Shown here: positions 52,202-60,040 of the stretch, in pieces
How the letters are laid out: each line of letters starts with the position of its first letter
How positions within the stretch are numbered: the stretch's first letter is position 1
NCBI GenBank assembly: GCA_963821235.1
Contig: CAWGCS010000001.1
Span: 62,001-126,000 of the forward strand
Source: CTSoil-043 sp963821235
GTDB lineage: Bacteria; Chloroflexota; Limnocylindria; Limnocylindrales; CSP1-4
Reading direction: 5' to 3'
Length of the DNA stretch: 64,000 bases
The notes under the pieces: generated by a model
What the model was told of the DNA's origin: nothing
What the model saw: only the letters and a program-made list of their open reading frames with translations
Databases searched by the model: none
Translations under genes and position numbers: made by a program

Positions 52202-53815
52202 TCAGGCGCGGCGCAGGAGGCGGCCGGGGCGAGCGCCCGTCTCGCTGCCGTCAAGCACCGCGATCGTGCCGTTGACGATGACGGCCTCGATCCCGACCGG
52301 GTGGACCGCCGGCGCCTCGTACGTCGCCCGGTCCGCGACGGTCGCCGGGTCGAGAACGACGAGGTCGGCGAAGGACCCTTCCCGGATCGTGCCGCGGTCG
52401 CGCAGCCCCAGCCGGGCCGCCGGCACGGAGGTCAGCTTGGCGACCGCCGTCTCGAGGGGGATGATCCGCCGCTCGCGGACGTAGTGCCCGAGCACGCGCG
52501 GCGCGGTCCCGTACGTGCGGGGATGCGGCTTCCCGGTGTCGAGGACCGGATGACCCGGGCGGCGGCCCTGGGCATCGGTGCAGACCGCGATCCAGGGGAC
52601 GGCCAGGATCGTCTCGACGTCGGCCTCCGACATGCAGTCGACGATGACCTGGCTGGCGAGGCGGTCGGCGGCCAGGATGTCGCAGGCGAGGTCGGCCGGC
52701 TCGGCGCCGAGCTCGCGCCCGAGGGCAGCGAGCGAACGCCCCACCCAGTCCGGGTAGGAGGGCGATTCGGACAGCACGATGGCCTCCCAGCCCGGGTCGG
52801 CGGCGACGTTCTCCCAGCCCGAGATCCCGCGCGCCATCTCCTCGCGGATCCGCCGGCGCACCTCCCAGTCGCCCAGGGCGGCGACCGAGTCGACGAGCGG
52901 CAGGGCGAGCAGCGCCGGCGGCACCACGCACTGGAGGCTGGTCGCCGCCGCCGTGTAGGGATACTGGTCGGCCGCGACGTCGAGCCCGTCGGCCCGCGCC
53001 TGTTCCAGCAGCACGATGGCCTCGTCGGCCCGGCCCCACACCGCCCGGGCTCCCGCCTTGAGGTGGCTGACCTGCAGGCGCGCCCCCTCGCCGGCGGCGC
53101 GAACGGTCGCTACGGCCTCCTCGAGCGCCGCGAGGAGGCCGGCCGACTCGTTGCGCAGGTGGGTGCTGTAGAGGGTGCCGCGCCGGGCGGCGATCCGGAC
53201 GAGGGCGGTCACCTCCTGGGCTCCGGCGTGGACGCCGGGGGCGTAGATGAGGCCCGTCGAGAGCCCGAAGGCGCCCGCGTCGAGCGCCTCCTCGAGGTGG
53301 CGGGCCATCGTGGCGGCCTGGCGGCGGGTGGGCGGGCCGAGGCTCGGGCCGAGGGCACCGCTGCGGAGCGTCCCGTGGCCGGCCAGGAAGGCGATGTTGG
53401 GACCAAGCTGCCGGCGGGCGACGACGTCGAGGTACTCGGCGAAGGTCGTCCACGTCGGGCGGAGCCCGCTCGTCGCCATCGACAGCTCGACCGCCTCTCT
53501 CCCGATCTTGGTCACCGGGGCCACGCCGTCGCCGCAGTTGCCCGACAGCTGGGTCGTGAACCCCTGCCGGAGATGGCTCGCCAGCGCGCCGTCGAGGAGG
53601 ACCGATGCGTCGGAGTGCCCGTGCGGGTCGATGAAGCCGGGGGTCACGACGCGGCCGGTGGCGTCGATCACGGCGGCCGCCTCGCCCACGTCGACGGCGG
53701 CGAGGTCGCCGACGGCGAGGATCCGGTCGCCGAGAACGCCGACGTCGGCGGGCCGGCCGGGCGCGCCGGTCCCGTCGATCACGGTCCCGCCGCGGATCAG
53801 CAGGTCGAGGGCCAT
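52202..53815 (-). CDS. N-acyl-D-amino-acid deacylase-like amidohydrolase
   Basis: The 537-residue protein belongs to the D-aminoacylase branch of the amidohydrolases. It has the metal motif IDPHGHSD, the zinc-binding Cys in SGNCGDGVAPV, the histidines of YSTHLRNES and VSHLKAG, and CTDAQGRRPGHP near the catalytic Asp. The C-terminal LVVLDPATVADRATYEAP is typical. The family releases D-amino acids from N-acyl forms or acts on D-hydantoin-like ureas. CAGCAT lies 6 nt before the ATG at 53815 with no Shine-Dalgarno site, so the mRNA may be leaderless. Confidence 0.86.
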   Translation of the reverse strand: MALDLLIRGGTVIDGTGAPGRPADVGVLGDRILAVGDLAAVDVGEAAAVIDATGRVVTPGFIDPHGHSDASVLLDGALASHLRQGFTTQLSGNCGDGVAPVTKIGREAVELSMATSGLRPTWTTFAEYLDVVARRQLGPNIAFLAGHGTLRSGALGPSLGPPTRRQAATMARHLEEALDAGAFGLSTGLIYAPGVHAGAQEVTALVRIAARRGTLYSTHLRNESAGLLAALEEAVATVRAAGEGARLQVSHLKAGARAVWGRADEAIVLLEQARADGLDVAADQYPYTAAATSLQCVVPPALLALPLVDSVAALGDWEVRRRIREEMARGISGWENVAADPGWEAIVLSESPSYPDWVGRSLAALGRELGAEPADLACDILAADRLASQVIVDCMSEADVETILAVPWIAVCTDAQGRRPGHPVLDTGKPHPRTYGTAPRVLGHYVRERRIIPLETAVAKLTSVPAARLGLRDRGTIREGSFADLVVLDPATVADRATYEAPAVHPVGIEAVIVNGTIAVLDGSETGARPGRLLRRA

Positions 53816-53821
53816 GCGCAG

Positions 53822-53827
53822 ATGCTG
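53822..53827 (-). promoter_or_regulatory. Putative -10 before the amidohydrolase
   Basis: CAGCAT on the minus strand ends 6 nt before the ATG at 53815. It departs from TANNNT at the first base. Confidence 0.3.
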
Positions 53828-53877
53828 CCACACGCGGCGCACGCTGGCGGAGGGAGGGCCGGAACAGGAGGTGCGCG

Positions 53878-54360
53878 ATGGCGACGCTCGGTGCAGCCCT
53901 GGCGGAGGCCCATCGGATCGCCTGGGAGGATCCGGGCCCGGAATGGTTCGCGCCGGCACGGCAGACGGTCGAGGCGCTGGGCGCGGCGGTGGCGGCCACG
54001 GTCCCCGGCCCGGGCCTCAACGCACCGTGGCGCGTCGTCCACCACCTGCGGACTGGCTTCGCCCTGTGGGGGCGATGGCTGGCCGGGGAGTCGGCCGACC
54101 CGGCGGACCACGGAGCGGGCGAGGAGTGGGCGCCCGTCGCCGATCCGACGCCGGCCGCCTGGCAGGCGCTGGTCTCCGGGGCGATCGCCGAGGAGGCGGC
54201 GCTGCGGGCGGTCGTCGCGGGCATGACGGACGCGCAGCTGCTGGCCGTCGACGCCCGGTACGGGGAGACGCCGCTGGCGCTCGTCCTGTCCTTCATCGCC
54301 CACACCGGCTATCACGCCGGCGAGCTGCGAACGCTCGCCTCGATCGCGTCCCCGGGCTGA
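53878..54360 (+). CDS. DinB-like four-helix protein
   Basis: The 160-residue protein has the DinB fold. WRVVHHLRTGFALWGRWLAGE supplies the first metal His, and FIAHTGYHAGELRTL, near the C-terminus, supplies the other two. Members are metal-binding thiol-dependent transferases or of unknown role; some use mycothiol or bacillithiol. GGAGG precedes the ATG at 53878. It is followed by the tRNA-Ala(GGC) gene on the same strand and diverges from the amidohydrolase. Confidence 0.82.
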   Translation: MATLGAALAEAHRIAWEDPGPEWFAPARQTVEALGAAVAATVPGPGLNAPWRVVHHLRTGFALWGRWLAGESADPADHGAGEEWAPVADPTPAAWQALVSGAIAEEAALRAVVAGMTDAQLLAVDARYGETPLALVLSFIAHTGYHAGELRTLASIASPG

Positions 54361-54403
54361 TCCGGCCTCGGCGCCGACGACCGTCCGCCCGGGCGAGTTC
54401 CGC

Positions 54404-54409
54404 TATACT
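54404..54409 (+). promoter_or_regulatory. -10 of tRNA-Ala(GGC)
   Basis: TATACT lies 16 nt before the tRNA. The -35 is not clear. Confidence 0.55.
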
Positions 54410-54425
54410 CCGCCTCCGGACGCAT

Positions 54426-54501
54426 GGGGCTATAGCTCAGCTGGAAGAGCGTCTGAATGGCATTCAGAAGGTCCGGGGTTCGAATCCCCGTAGCTCCACC
54501 A
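54426..54501 (+). tRNA. tRNA-Ala, anticodon GGC
   Basis: The 76-nt cloverleaf has the acceptor GGGGCTA/TAGCTCC, the D arm GCTC/GAGC, and the anticodon stem TCTGA/TCAGA around ATGGCAT, giving anticodon GGC. The T arm is CGGGG-TTCGAAT-CCCCG, and CCA is encoded. It reads GCC and GCU alanine codons. Confidence 0.97.
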
Positions 54502-54519
54502 GCCCCTTGACCGCCGACG

Positions 54520-54545
54520 GACCCCCGGGGATCGCACCGGGGGTC
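54520..54545 (+). terminator. Hairpin after tRNA-Ala(GGC)
   Basis: GACCCCCGG and CCGGGGGTC form a 9-bp stem around GGATCGCA, 18 nt after the tRNA. The arms resemble those of the rpsT terminator. No T-run follows, and no T-box or specifier loop for leuS is seen in 54502-54652. Confidence 0.5.
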
Positions 54546-54652
54546 GCGTGATTCCGGGGACCGCGACGGCCGGCTTGAGCGCCGTCGCCGTCCGCGCCGC
54601 CGGGCCTGTGGCCGAGCAGGCGTCTGCCGCAGGCGCTAGCATCGGCCCGGCC

Positions 54653-57199
54653 ATGACCACCGAACGGACCCGAATCGAGCGCTACGACCCCACCGCCATC
54701 GAGCCGCGCTGGCAGGAGCGGTGGGCGGAGCTCGGCCTCTACCGGACGGATCTCGGCGACGCCTCGCGGTCGGCGTACTACCTGCTGACCATGTACGACT
54801 ACCCGTCGGGCGACCTGCACGTCGGCCACTGGTACGTGAAGACGCCCACCGACGCCCTGGGGCGCTTCCGCCGGATGCAGGGCCACAACGTCTTCTTCCC
54901 GGTCGGCTTCGACGCCTTCGGCCTGCCGGCCGAGAACGCCGCCATCAAGAACAGGATCCACCCCGCCGCCTGGACCTACCGGAACATCGAGAACATGCGG
55001 CGCCAGCTGCGGAGCATGGGCGCGAGCTTCGACTGGGACGCCGAGGTCGTCACCTGCGATCCCGCCTACTACCGCTGGAACCAGTGGCTCTTCCTGCGCT
55101 TCATGGAGCGCGGCCTGGCCTACCGCACGACGGCGCCCGTCGACTGGTGCCCCAACGACGGGACCCTCGCCCGCGAGCAGGTCGAGGGGATCGACCGGCG
55201 ATGCTGGCGCTGCGGCGCCAAGGTCGAGAAGCGCGACCTCGCCCAGTGGTTCCTGCGCATCACGAAGTACGCCGACGAGCTCCTCGACTTTGGCGGGATC
55301 GAGTGGCCGGAGCCGGTGCGGGTCATGCAGACGAACTGGATCGGTCGCAGCGAGGGCGCCGAGGTCGTCTTCCGCAGCGCTCCCGATTCCCACATCCCCG
55401 GCGGCGACGAGATCCGCGTCTTCACGACGCGGCCGGACACGCTCTTCGGGGCCACCTTCATGGTCCTGGCGCCCGAGCATCCGCTCGTCGAGCGGCTCAC
55501 CTCGCCGGGCCAGCGCCCGATGGTGGAGGCCTACGTCGAGCAGGCCCGCCGCGAGACCGAGATCGAGCGCCTCAACACGGAGCGCGAGAAGACGGGCGTC
55601 CCGCTCGGCGCTGACGCGATCAACCCCGTCAACGGGGAGCGGATCCCGATCTGGATCGCCGACTACGTCCTCTCGGGATACGGCACCGGCGCCATCATGG
55701 CCGTCCCGGCCCACGACGAGCGCGACTTCGCCTTCGCCCGCCAGTTCGACCTCGAGATCCGGGAGGTGATCCGGCCGGCGGCGACGTACGGCAATGAGGC
55801 GGACCTGACGGAGGCCTATGTCTCCAAGACGGGAGACGACGTCCTGGTGAGCTCCGGGCGCTACAACGGGATGGCCGCGCCCGAGGCGATCCGCGCGATC
55901 ACCGCGGACCTGGAGCGACGGGGCGAGGGCAGGGCCGCCGTCAGCTACCGGATCCGGGACTGGCTGGTCAGCCGGCAGCGCTACTGGGGTACCCCGATCC
56001 CCGTCGTCTACTGCGACGCCTGCGGGATCGTGCCCGTGCCGGATGCCGACCTGCCGGTCCGCCTCCCGGAGATCGTGGACTACGCCGGGTCGGGCGACAA
56101 CCCGCTGCGGCACGACCCGGCATTCCTCAACGTCCCCTGCCCTCGCTGCGGCGGCGCGGCCCGGCGCGAGACGGACACCATGGACACCTTCATGGATTCG
56201 TCCTGGTACTGGTTCCGCTACCTCTCGCCGGGCAAGGGGGACGGCCCGGTCGACCGGGCCCTCGTCGATCGCTGGACGCCGGTCGACCAGTACACGGGCG
56301 GCGCCGAGCACGCCGTCATGCACCTCCTCTACAGCCGCTTCTTCACCAAGGCGATGGCCGACTGCGGCCTCGTCGGCGAGCGCGAGCCGTTCAAGCGGCT
56401 CTTCAACCAGGGCCAGGTCCTGGGCGCCGACGGCGAGCGGATGAGCAAGTCGCGCGGCAACGTGGAGGACCCCGACGCCCTCGTCGCCCGGTACGGCGCC
56501 GACACCGTCCGCCTCTTCCTGATGTTCATGGGGCCGTGGGACCAGGGCGGGCCGTGGAGCCCGAGCGGGATCGGCGGCGTGGCCCGCTTCCTGAACCGCT
56601 GCTGGACGCTGGTCCTGGACCCCCGCGGCATCGAGCCGAGCGACGCGGCGGCCGGCAGGCTCCCGCCCGGCGAGGATGCCGCGGCGGCCGCGAAGGCGAT
56701 CCGTGGCGCGGCCCACCGCACGCTGGCCGCCGTGACGGCCGACTACGAGGGCTTCCGCTTCAACACGATGGTCGCCAAGCTCATGGAGCTGGCCAACCTG
56801 CTGTTCCGCTACCGCGGGACGGAGGTGGCCGGCGGGGCGGCCTGGGAGGAAGCCACCCGGCTCCTCCTGCTCATGCTGGCGCCGGCGGCTCCCCACATCG
56901 CCGAGGAGCTCTGGTCGCGGCGCCTCGCGGCGGTCGGCGCTCCCTGGAGCTCCGTCCACGCCGAGCGCTGGCCCGATGTCGACGCGGAAGCCGCCGCGGT
57001 GGCGACGCGCGAGCTCCCCGTCCAGGTCAACGGGAAGGTCCGCGACAGGGTGGAGATCCCCGTCGGGCTCCCGGAGACCGAGATCGAGGCGCTCGTGCTG
57101 GCCCGCCCGAAGGTCGTGGCCGCACTCGCCGGGAAGTCGCCGGACCGGGTCATCCACGCGGGCGGCGGACGCCTCGTCAACATCGTCGTCCGGGGATGA
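54653..57199 (+). CDS. leuS: Leucyl-tRNA synthetase
   Basis: The 848-residue class I synthetase has the HIGH-type motif HVGH at 56-59 (YPSGDLHVGHWYVKT), the zinc knuckle CWRCGAKVEKRDLAQWFLRI, and a CP1 editing domain with TTRPDTLFGATFMVLAPEHPL. The Leu-specific DTFMDSSWYWFRYL and the KMSKS equivalent RMSKSRGN (about residues 595-600) follow. The C-terminal domain ends with RPKVVAALAGKSPDRVIHAGGGRLVNIVV. The ATG at 54653 is used; TAGCAT lies 10 nt before it. The GNAT gene overlaps its stop by 4 nt. Confidence 0.97.
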   Translation: MTTERTRIERYDPTAIEPRWQERWAELGLYRTDLGDASRSAYYLLTMYDYPSGDLHVGHWYVKTPTDALGRFRRMQGHNVFFPVGFDAFGLPAENAAIKNRIHPAAWTYRNIENMRRQLRSMGASFDWDAEVVTCDPAYYRWNQWLFLRFMERGLAYRTTAPVDWCPNDGTLAREQVEGIDRRCWRCGAKVEKRDLAQWFLRITKYADELLDFGGIEWPEPVRVMQTNWIGRSEGAEVVFRSAPDSHIPGGDEIRVFTTRPDTLFGATFMVLAPEHPLVERLTSPGQRPMVEAYVEQARRETEIERLNTEREKTGVPLGADAINPVNGERIPIWIADYVLSGYGTGAIMAVPAHDERDFAFARQFDLEIREVIRPAATYGNEADLTEAYVSKTGDDVLVSSGRYNGMAAPEAIRAITADLERRGEGRAAVSYRIRDWLVSRQRYWGTPIPVVYCDACGIVPVPDADLPVRLPEIVDYAGSGDNPLRHDPAFLNVPCPRCGGAARRETDTMDTFMDSSWYWFRYLSPGKGDGPVDRALVDRWTPVDQYTGGAEHAVMHLLYSRFFTKAMADCGLVGEREPFKRLFNQGQVLGADGERMSKSRGNVEDPDALVARYGADTVRLFLMFMGPWDQGGPWSPSGIGGVARFLNRCWTLVLDPRGIEPSDAAAGRLPPGEDAAAAAKAIRGAAHRTLAAVTADYEGFRFNTMVAKLMELANLLFRYRGTEVAGGAAWEEATRLLLLMLAPAAPHIAEELWSRRLAAVGAPWSSVHAERWPDVDAEAAAVATRELPVQVNGKVRDRVEIPVGLPETEIEALVLARPKVVAALAGKSPDRVIHAGGGRLVNIVVRG

Positions 57200-57759
57200 C
57201 CGGCCGGCCGGGGATCGAAGAGCAGCCCCGCGACGAGGCGCTGGCGAGCTGGGCCGCGGTGACGGGCGCGCGGGAGGACACGCCGCCGCCGAGCAGCCCG
57301 CCCCGAACCGCCCCGGAGGGGGGCCTGGTCGAGCTCGTCGAGGTCACCGGCGACACCGTGCGCGCCATCTGCCGCCTGGCCGTGGGACCCGGCCAGCGGG
57401 CCTTCGTCGCCCCGAACGCGGTCTCGTTCGCGGAGGCGCTCTACGAGCCGAAGGCCTGGTGCCGGGCGATCCACGCCGACGGTGTCCCGGTCGGCTTCCT
57501 CATGCTCTACGACGACCCCGTCGAGCCCACCTACTACCTGTGGCGGTTCATGATCGACGCCCGCTGCCAGGGCCGGGGCTACGGCGCCCGCGCGATGAAG
57601 CTCCTGGTCGAGCACGTCCGCTCGCGGCCCGGCGCCAGGGAGCTCAAGACGAGCTGGGTGCCCGGGCCGGGCAGCCCCGAGCCGTTCTACCTGCGCCTCG
57701 GCTTCGTGCCGACCGGCGAGGTCGACGGGGTCGAGATCGTGGCGCGCCTCCCGCTCTGA
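57196..57759 (+). CDS. GNAT-family acetyltransferase (spermidine/diamine-type)
   Basis: The 187-residue protein has a GNAT domain in its C-terminal 140 residues. The acetyl-CoA loop motif is ARCQGRGYGARAMKLLVEHV, and the strand before it reads YLWRFMIDA. The segment GVPVGFLMLYDDPVEPTYYLWRF resembles SpeG/BltD polyamine or related amine N-acetyltransferases. The first 45 residues are a Pro/Arg-rich extension. The ATG overlaps the leuS stop (ATGA), so it is coupled to leuS. The acceptor is uncertain. Confidence 0.82.
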   Translation: MTGRPGIEEQPRDEALASWAAVTGAREDTPPPSSPPRTAPEGGLVELVEVTGDTVRAICRLAVGPGQRAFVAPNAVSFAEALYEPKAWCRAIHADGVPVGFLMLYDDPVEPTYYLWRFMIDARCQGRGYGARAMKLLVEHVRSRPGARELKTSWVPGPGSPEPFYLRLGFVPTGEVDGVEIVARLPL

Positions 57760-57772
57760 CGGGCGCCGCAGG

Positions 57773-58819
57773 CTAGTTGCCGCCGCCCTTGGCGGGACAG
57801 GCGCGCTCGGCCGTGAGCCGCAGCTGGTCGACGAAGGGTTCGTCCGGTGGGCTCGCGAAGATCAGGAGCTCGCCCGAGGAGCCCCACAGGGCACCTGTCA
57901 GCACGCTGCCGGCCGGCGGCTCCTGGGCGGAGCTGTAGCTGTCCTTCTCGTACCTGAAGGCGACCGCGTACCCCCGCCCGCGGGCGAACGCGGCCAGCTG
58001 CTGCGGGGTCATCTCTTCGGCGCCGATGCAGTTCAGGACCTGGCCGGCGGCGAACGGGCCGTCGACCTGGCTCAGCACCGCGTCGGTGCCTCCGCCGCTG
58101 ACGGGCCCGGTGGTCGCCGCGACGATCGGCCCGGCGAACGTCGGCAGGAGCACCAGCCGGTCGATCCGGAGGCGCCCGGGGGCCGAGCCGGCCTTGGCCA
58201 CGGGGAGCGCCAGGTCCACCGGGCCCTCGTAGGCAGCCCCGATCGGACGATCGAAGAAGGTGCCCGTGGCGGTCAGCCAGTCGCCGCGCGGGCGACCGTC
58301 GTAGGTGCGCACCTCCGAGACCCACCAGCGCGCGCCGTCGCTCTGGAAGTAGAGGTTGAGGCGCATCTCGACGCCGTGCTGCTGCCAGGTCCACTCGAGG
58401 GTGCGGTAGGTGGCATCGCCCGGGTCCGAGCTCACGGTCGCCGTCGTCGGATCGAGCGTGAAGCGCTGGCCGCCCGCGTCGATCGCGAGGCCCGTCGCCG
58501 CGAACCGGATCCCGTCGTAGTCGGGCGCCGACCCGGCGCCCGCCCCCGAGCCAGGGCCCCGTGCCGCTCCCCCGCCGAGGGCCAGGACGCCCGCCACGGC
58601 CACCACGACGAAGGTCGCCATCACGCCGAGCCCCAGCCACTCCGGGGAGCGCAGGAAGCCGCCCGGGCGCGTCCGGCCGCGCGGCGCCGGAGCGGCGTCC
58701 AGCTGGCGCAGGGCGCCGTCGAGGAGGCCGGGCGGGGCGACGGCGGGCGCGGCGGCCTGGAGGAAGGAGGTGACCCGGTGCTCGAGGGCGCCGGGCGCGG
58801 GATCCCGGTTGACGGTCAT
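57773..58819 (-). CDS. Membrane protein cotranscribed with an ECF sigma factor (possible anti-sigma)
   Basis: The 348-residue protein has a cytoplasmic N-terminus of about 60 residues with LEHRVTSFLQAAAPAVAPP and LLDGALRQLDAAP. One helix follows (about 65-87: MATFVVVAVAGVLALGG), then a large extracytoplasmic domain of about 255 residues. No zinc anti-sigma motif is seen. The gene overlaps the sigma gene by 4 nt, which favours an anti-sigma or signal-sensing role. I do not recognise the outer domain. Confidence 0.6.
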   Translation of the reverse strand: MTVNRDPAPGALEHRVTSFLQAAAPAVAPPGLLDGALRQLDAAPAPRGRTRPGGFLRSPEWLGLGVMATFVVVAVAGVLALGGGAARGPGSGAGAGSAPDYDGIRFAATGLAIDAGGQRFTLDPTTATVSSDPGDATYRTLEWTWQQHGVEMRLNLYFQSDGARWWVSEVRTYDGRPRGDWLTATGTFFDRPIGAAYEGPVDLALPVAKAGSAPGRLRIDRLVLLPTFAGPIVAATTGPVSGGGTDAVLSQVDGPFAAGQVLNCIGAEEMTPQQLAAFARGRGYAVAFRYEKDSYSSAQEPPAGSVLTGALWGSSGELLIFASPPDEPFVDQLRLTAERACPAKGGGN

Positions 58820-59373
58820 CGGATGGACTCCTGGAGCGCCGCGCTGGCGGCCCGCTCATCGGCCGCCAGCGCGGCCCGCATCTCGTTCAGGGCGTAGTGG
58901 AGGCGGGACTTGACGGTGCCCAGGGGGCTGCCGGTCGCGTCGGCGATCTCGGCCAGGCCGAGGTCGAGGTAGAAGCGGAGGGCGAGGACGAGCCGATGCT
59001 CCGGCGTCAGGTGCCCGAAGGCCCGCTCGAGGCGCTCGCGCTCGTCGATGGAGGGCGCTTCGGCGTGGCTCTCGCGGAGCCACGGCACGTGCAACGACAT
59101 CGTCCAGCGACGACGCCGGCGCGCCTCGTCGAGGCAGGCCCGCGAGACGAGCCGCGAGAGCCATGCGTCGAGCTTGGCCGGCTCGCGCAGCGCGCCGAGG
59201 TCCCGCCAGGCGCGGATGAGCGCCTCCTGGATGGCGTCCTCGGCCGCGTCCGCGTCGCGCAGGACGAGGTGGGCGGCGCCGTAGAGCCGGTCGAGCCGCG
59301 GGGCCACGAGGGTCCCGAAGGCGCTCCGGTCGCCGTTTCGCGCCGCCTCGATGAGCCGTTCGTCCTGGTCCAT
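58816..59373 (-). CDS. ECF-type RNA polymerase sigma factor
   Basis: The 185-residue protein has sigma region 2 (LYGAAHLVLRDADAAEDAIQEALIRAWRDL) and region 4 (LTPEHRLVLALRFYLDLGLAEIADATG and GTVKSRLHYALNEMR). It directs RNA polymerase to a small set of promoters, usually with its partner gene as anti-sigma. The ATG at 59373 is preceded by GGAGG. It diverges from the lipoprotein gene; the 186-base gap holds GAACCGTTC on the minus strand about 70 nt upstream, which may be part of its own promoter, though no good ECF -10 was found. Confidence 0.9.
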   Translation of the reverse strand: MDQDERLIEAARNGDRSAFGTLVAPRLDRLYGAAHLVLRDADAAEDAIQEALIRAWRDLGALREPAKLDAWLSRLVSRACLDEARRRRRWTMSLHVPWLRESHAEAPSIDERERLERAFGHLTPEHRLVLALRFYLDLGLAEIADATGSPLGTVKSRLHYALNEMRAALAADERAASAALQESIR

Positions 59374-59547
59374 CCCGCCTCCGGCCGGTCGCGGTCGTTG
59401 GCCGCGTTCACCATCATGGCGGATCGACCGGCCCGAACGGTTCAAACCTCGCTGCGGGACGCCCGCTTCGGGGAGCGCCGCGCGCCGGGCACGGGCCGAG
59501 GCGCTCCTCGGGCGCCGGGCCTCCCGGACGCCGTCGCCTCCTTGCGG

Positions 59548-59553
59548 CAGAAT
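59548..59553 (+). promoter_or_regulatory. Putative -10 before the lipoprotein gene
   Basis: CAGAAT ends 6 nt before the GTG at 59560. Confidence 0.35.
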
Positions 59554-59559
59554 CCGCCC

Positions 59560-60000
59560 GTGATCCCGACACCGACCCGTCGCCGCAGCCGCAGGCCCAT
59601 CGCCCCGGCCGCACTCGCCATGCTGGCCGCCCTGGCCCTCGCCGGATGCGCCGGGTGGACCACGAGCCCCGGGCTCACCCTCCACGTCGACAGCGCGATC
59701 GACCGGCCCCTCCTCGTCTACGTCAACGGCGACTGGGTCGGGACCATCCCGGCCGGCGCCACGGACGCGGTCGTCCCAGCCGCGGGCCACGGCGGCCCAC
59801 CCTGGACGGCCGAGGGGCGCGTGGCGAGCGGCACGGTGCTCATCTCGGTCCCGATCCCCGCCGCGCTCGCCAGCGGGCAGGCGGTCACGTCGACCGCCTT
59901 CCTGGCCTGCGGCACCGTCACCCTGACGGCCGGGACGCCGGTCCCCGGCCCCCAGCCCCAGCGGCCCGGTCCCGGCGTCGAGCTGGCGAGCTGCGACTGA
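59560..60000 (+). CDS. Small putative lipoprotein
   Basis: The 146-residue protein has a basic head (PTRRRSRRP), a hydrophobic stretch ending in the lipobox LALAGC, and a mature domain with LTLHVDSAIDRPLLVYVNGDWVG and TIPAGATDAVVPAAGHGGPPW. Two Cys (ACGTV and ASCD at the end) may pair. The start is GTG at 59560 with a -10-like hexamer 6 nt before it. It converges on the acyl-CoA synthetase fusion gene. The fold is probably a small beta sandwich; function unknown. Confidence 0.6.
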   Translation: MIPTPTRRRSRRPIAPAALAMLAALALAGCAGWTTSPGLTLHVDSAIDRPLLVYVNGDWVGTIPAGATDAVVPAAGHGGPPWTAEGRVASGTVLISVPIPAALASGQAVTSTAFLACGTVTLTAGTPVPGPQPQRPGPGVELASCD

Positions 60001-60040
60001 CCGGGCGAGGAGCGATTGGCCGGGGCCGCCCTGCCGATCT

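Noticed and set aside
54502..54652. T-box riboswitch before leuS
   Set aside because: The gap is only 151 nt and lacks a T-box consensus and antiterminator; the hairpin is better explained as the tRNA terminator.
54464..57157. 897-codon frame opposite leuS
   Set aside because: No motifs; leuS is complete on the plus strand, and the frame runs into the tRNA gene.
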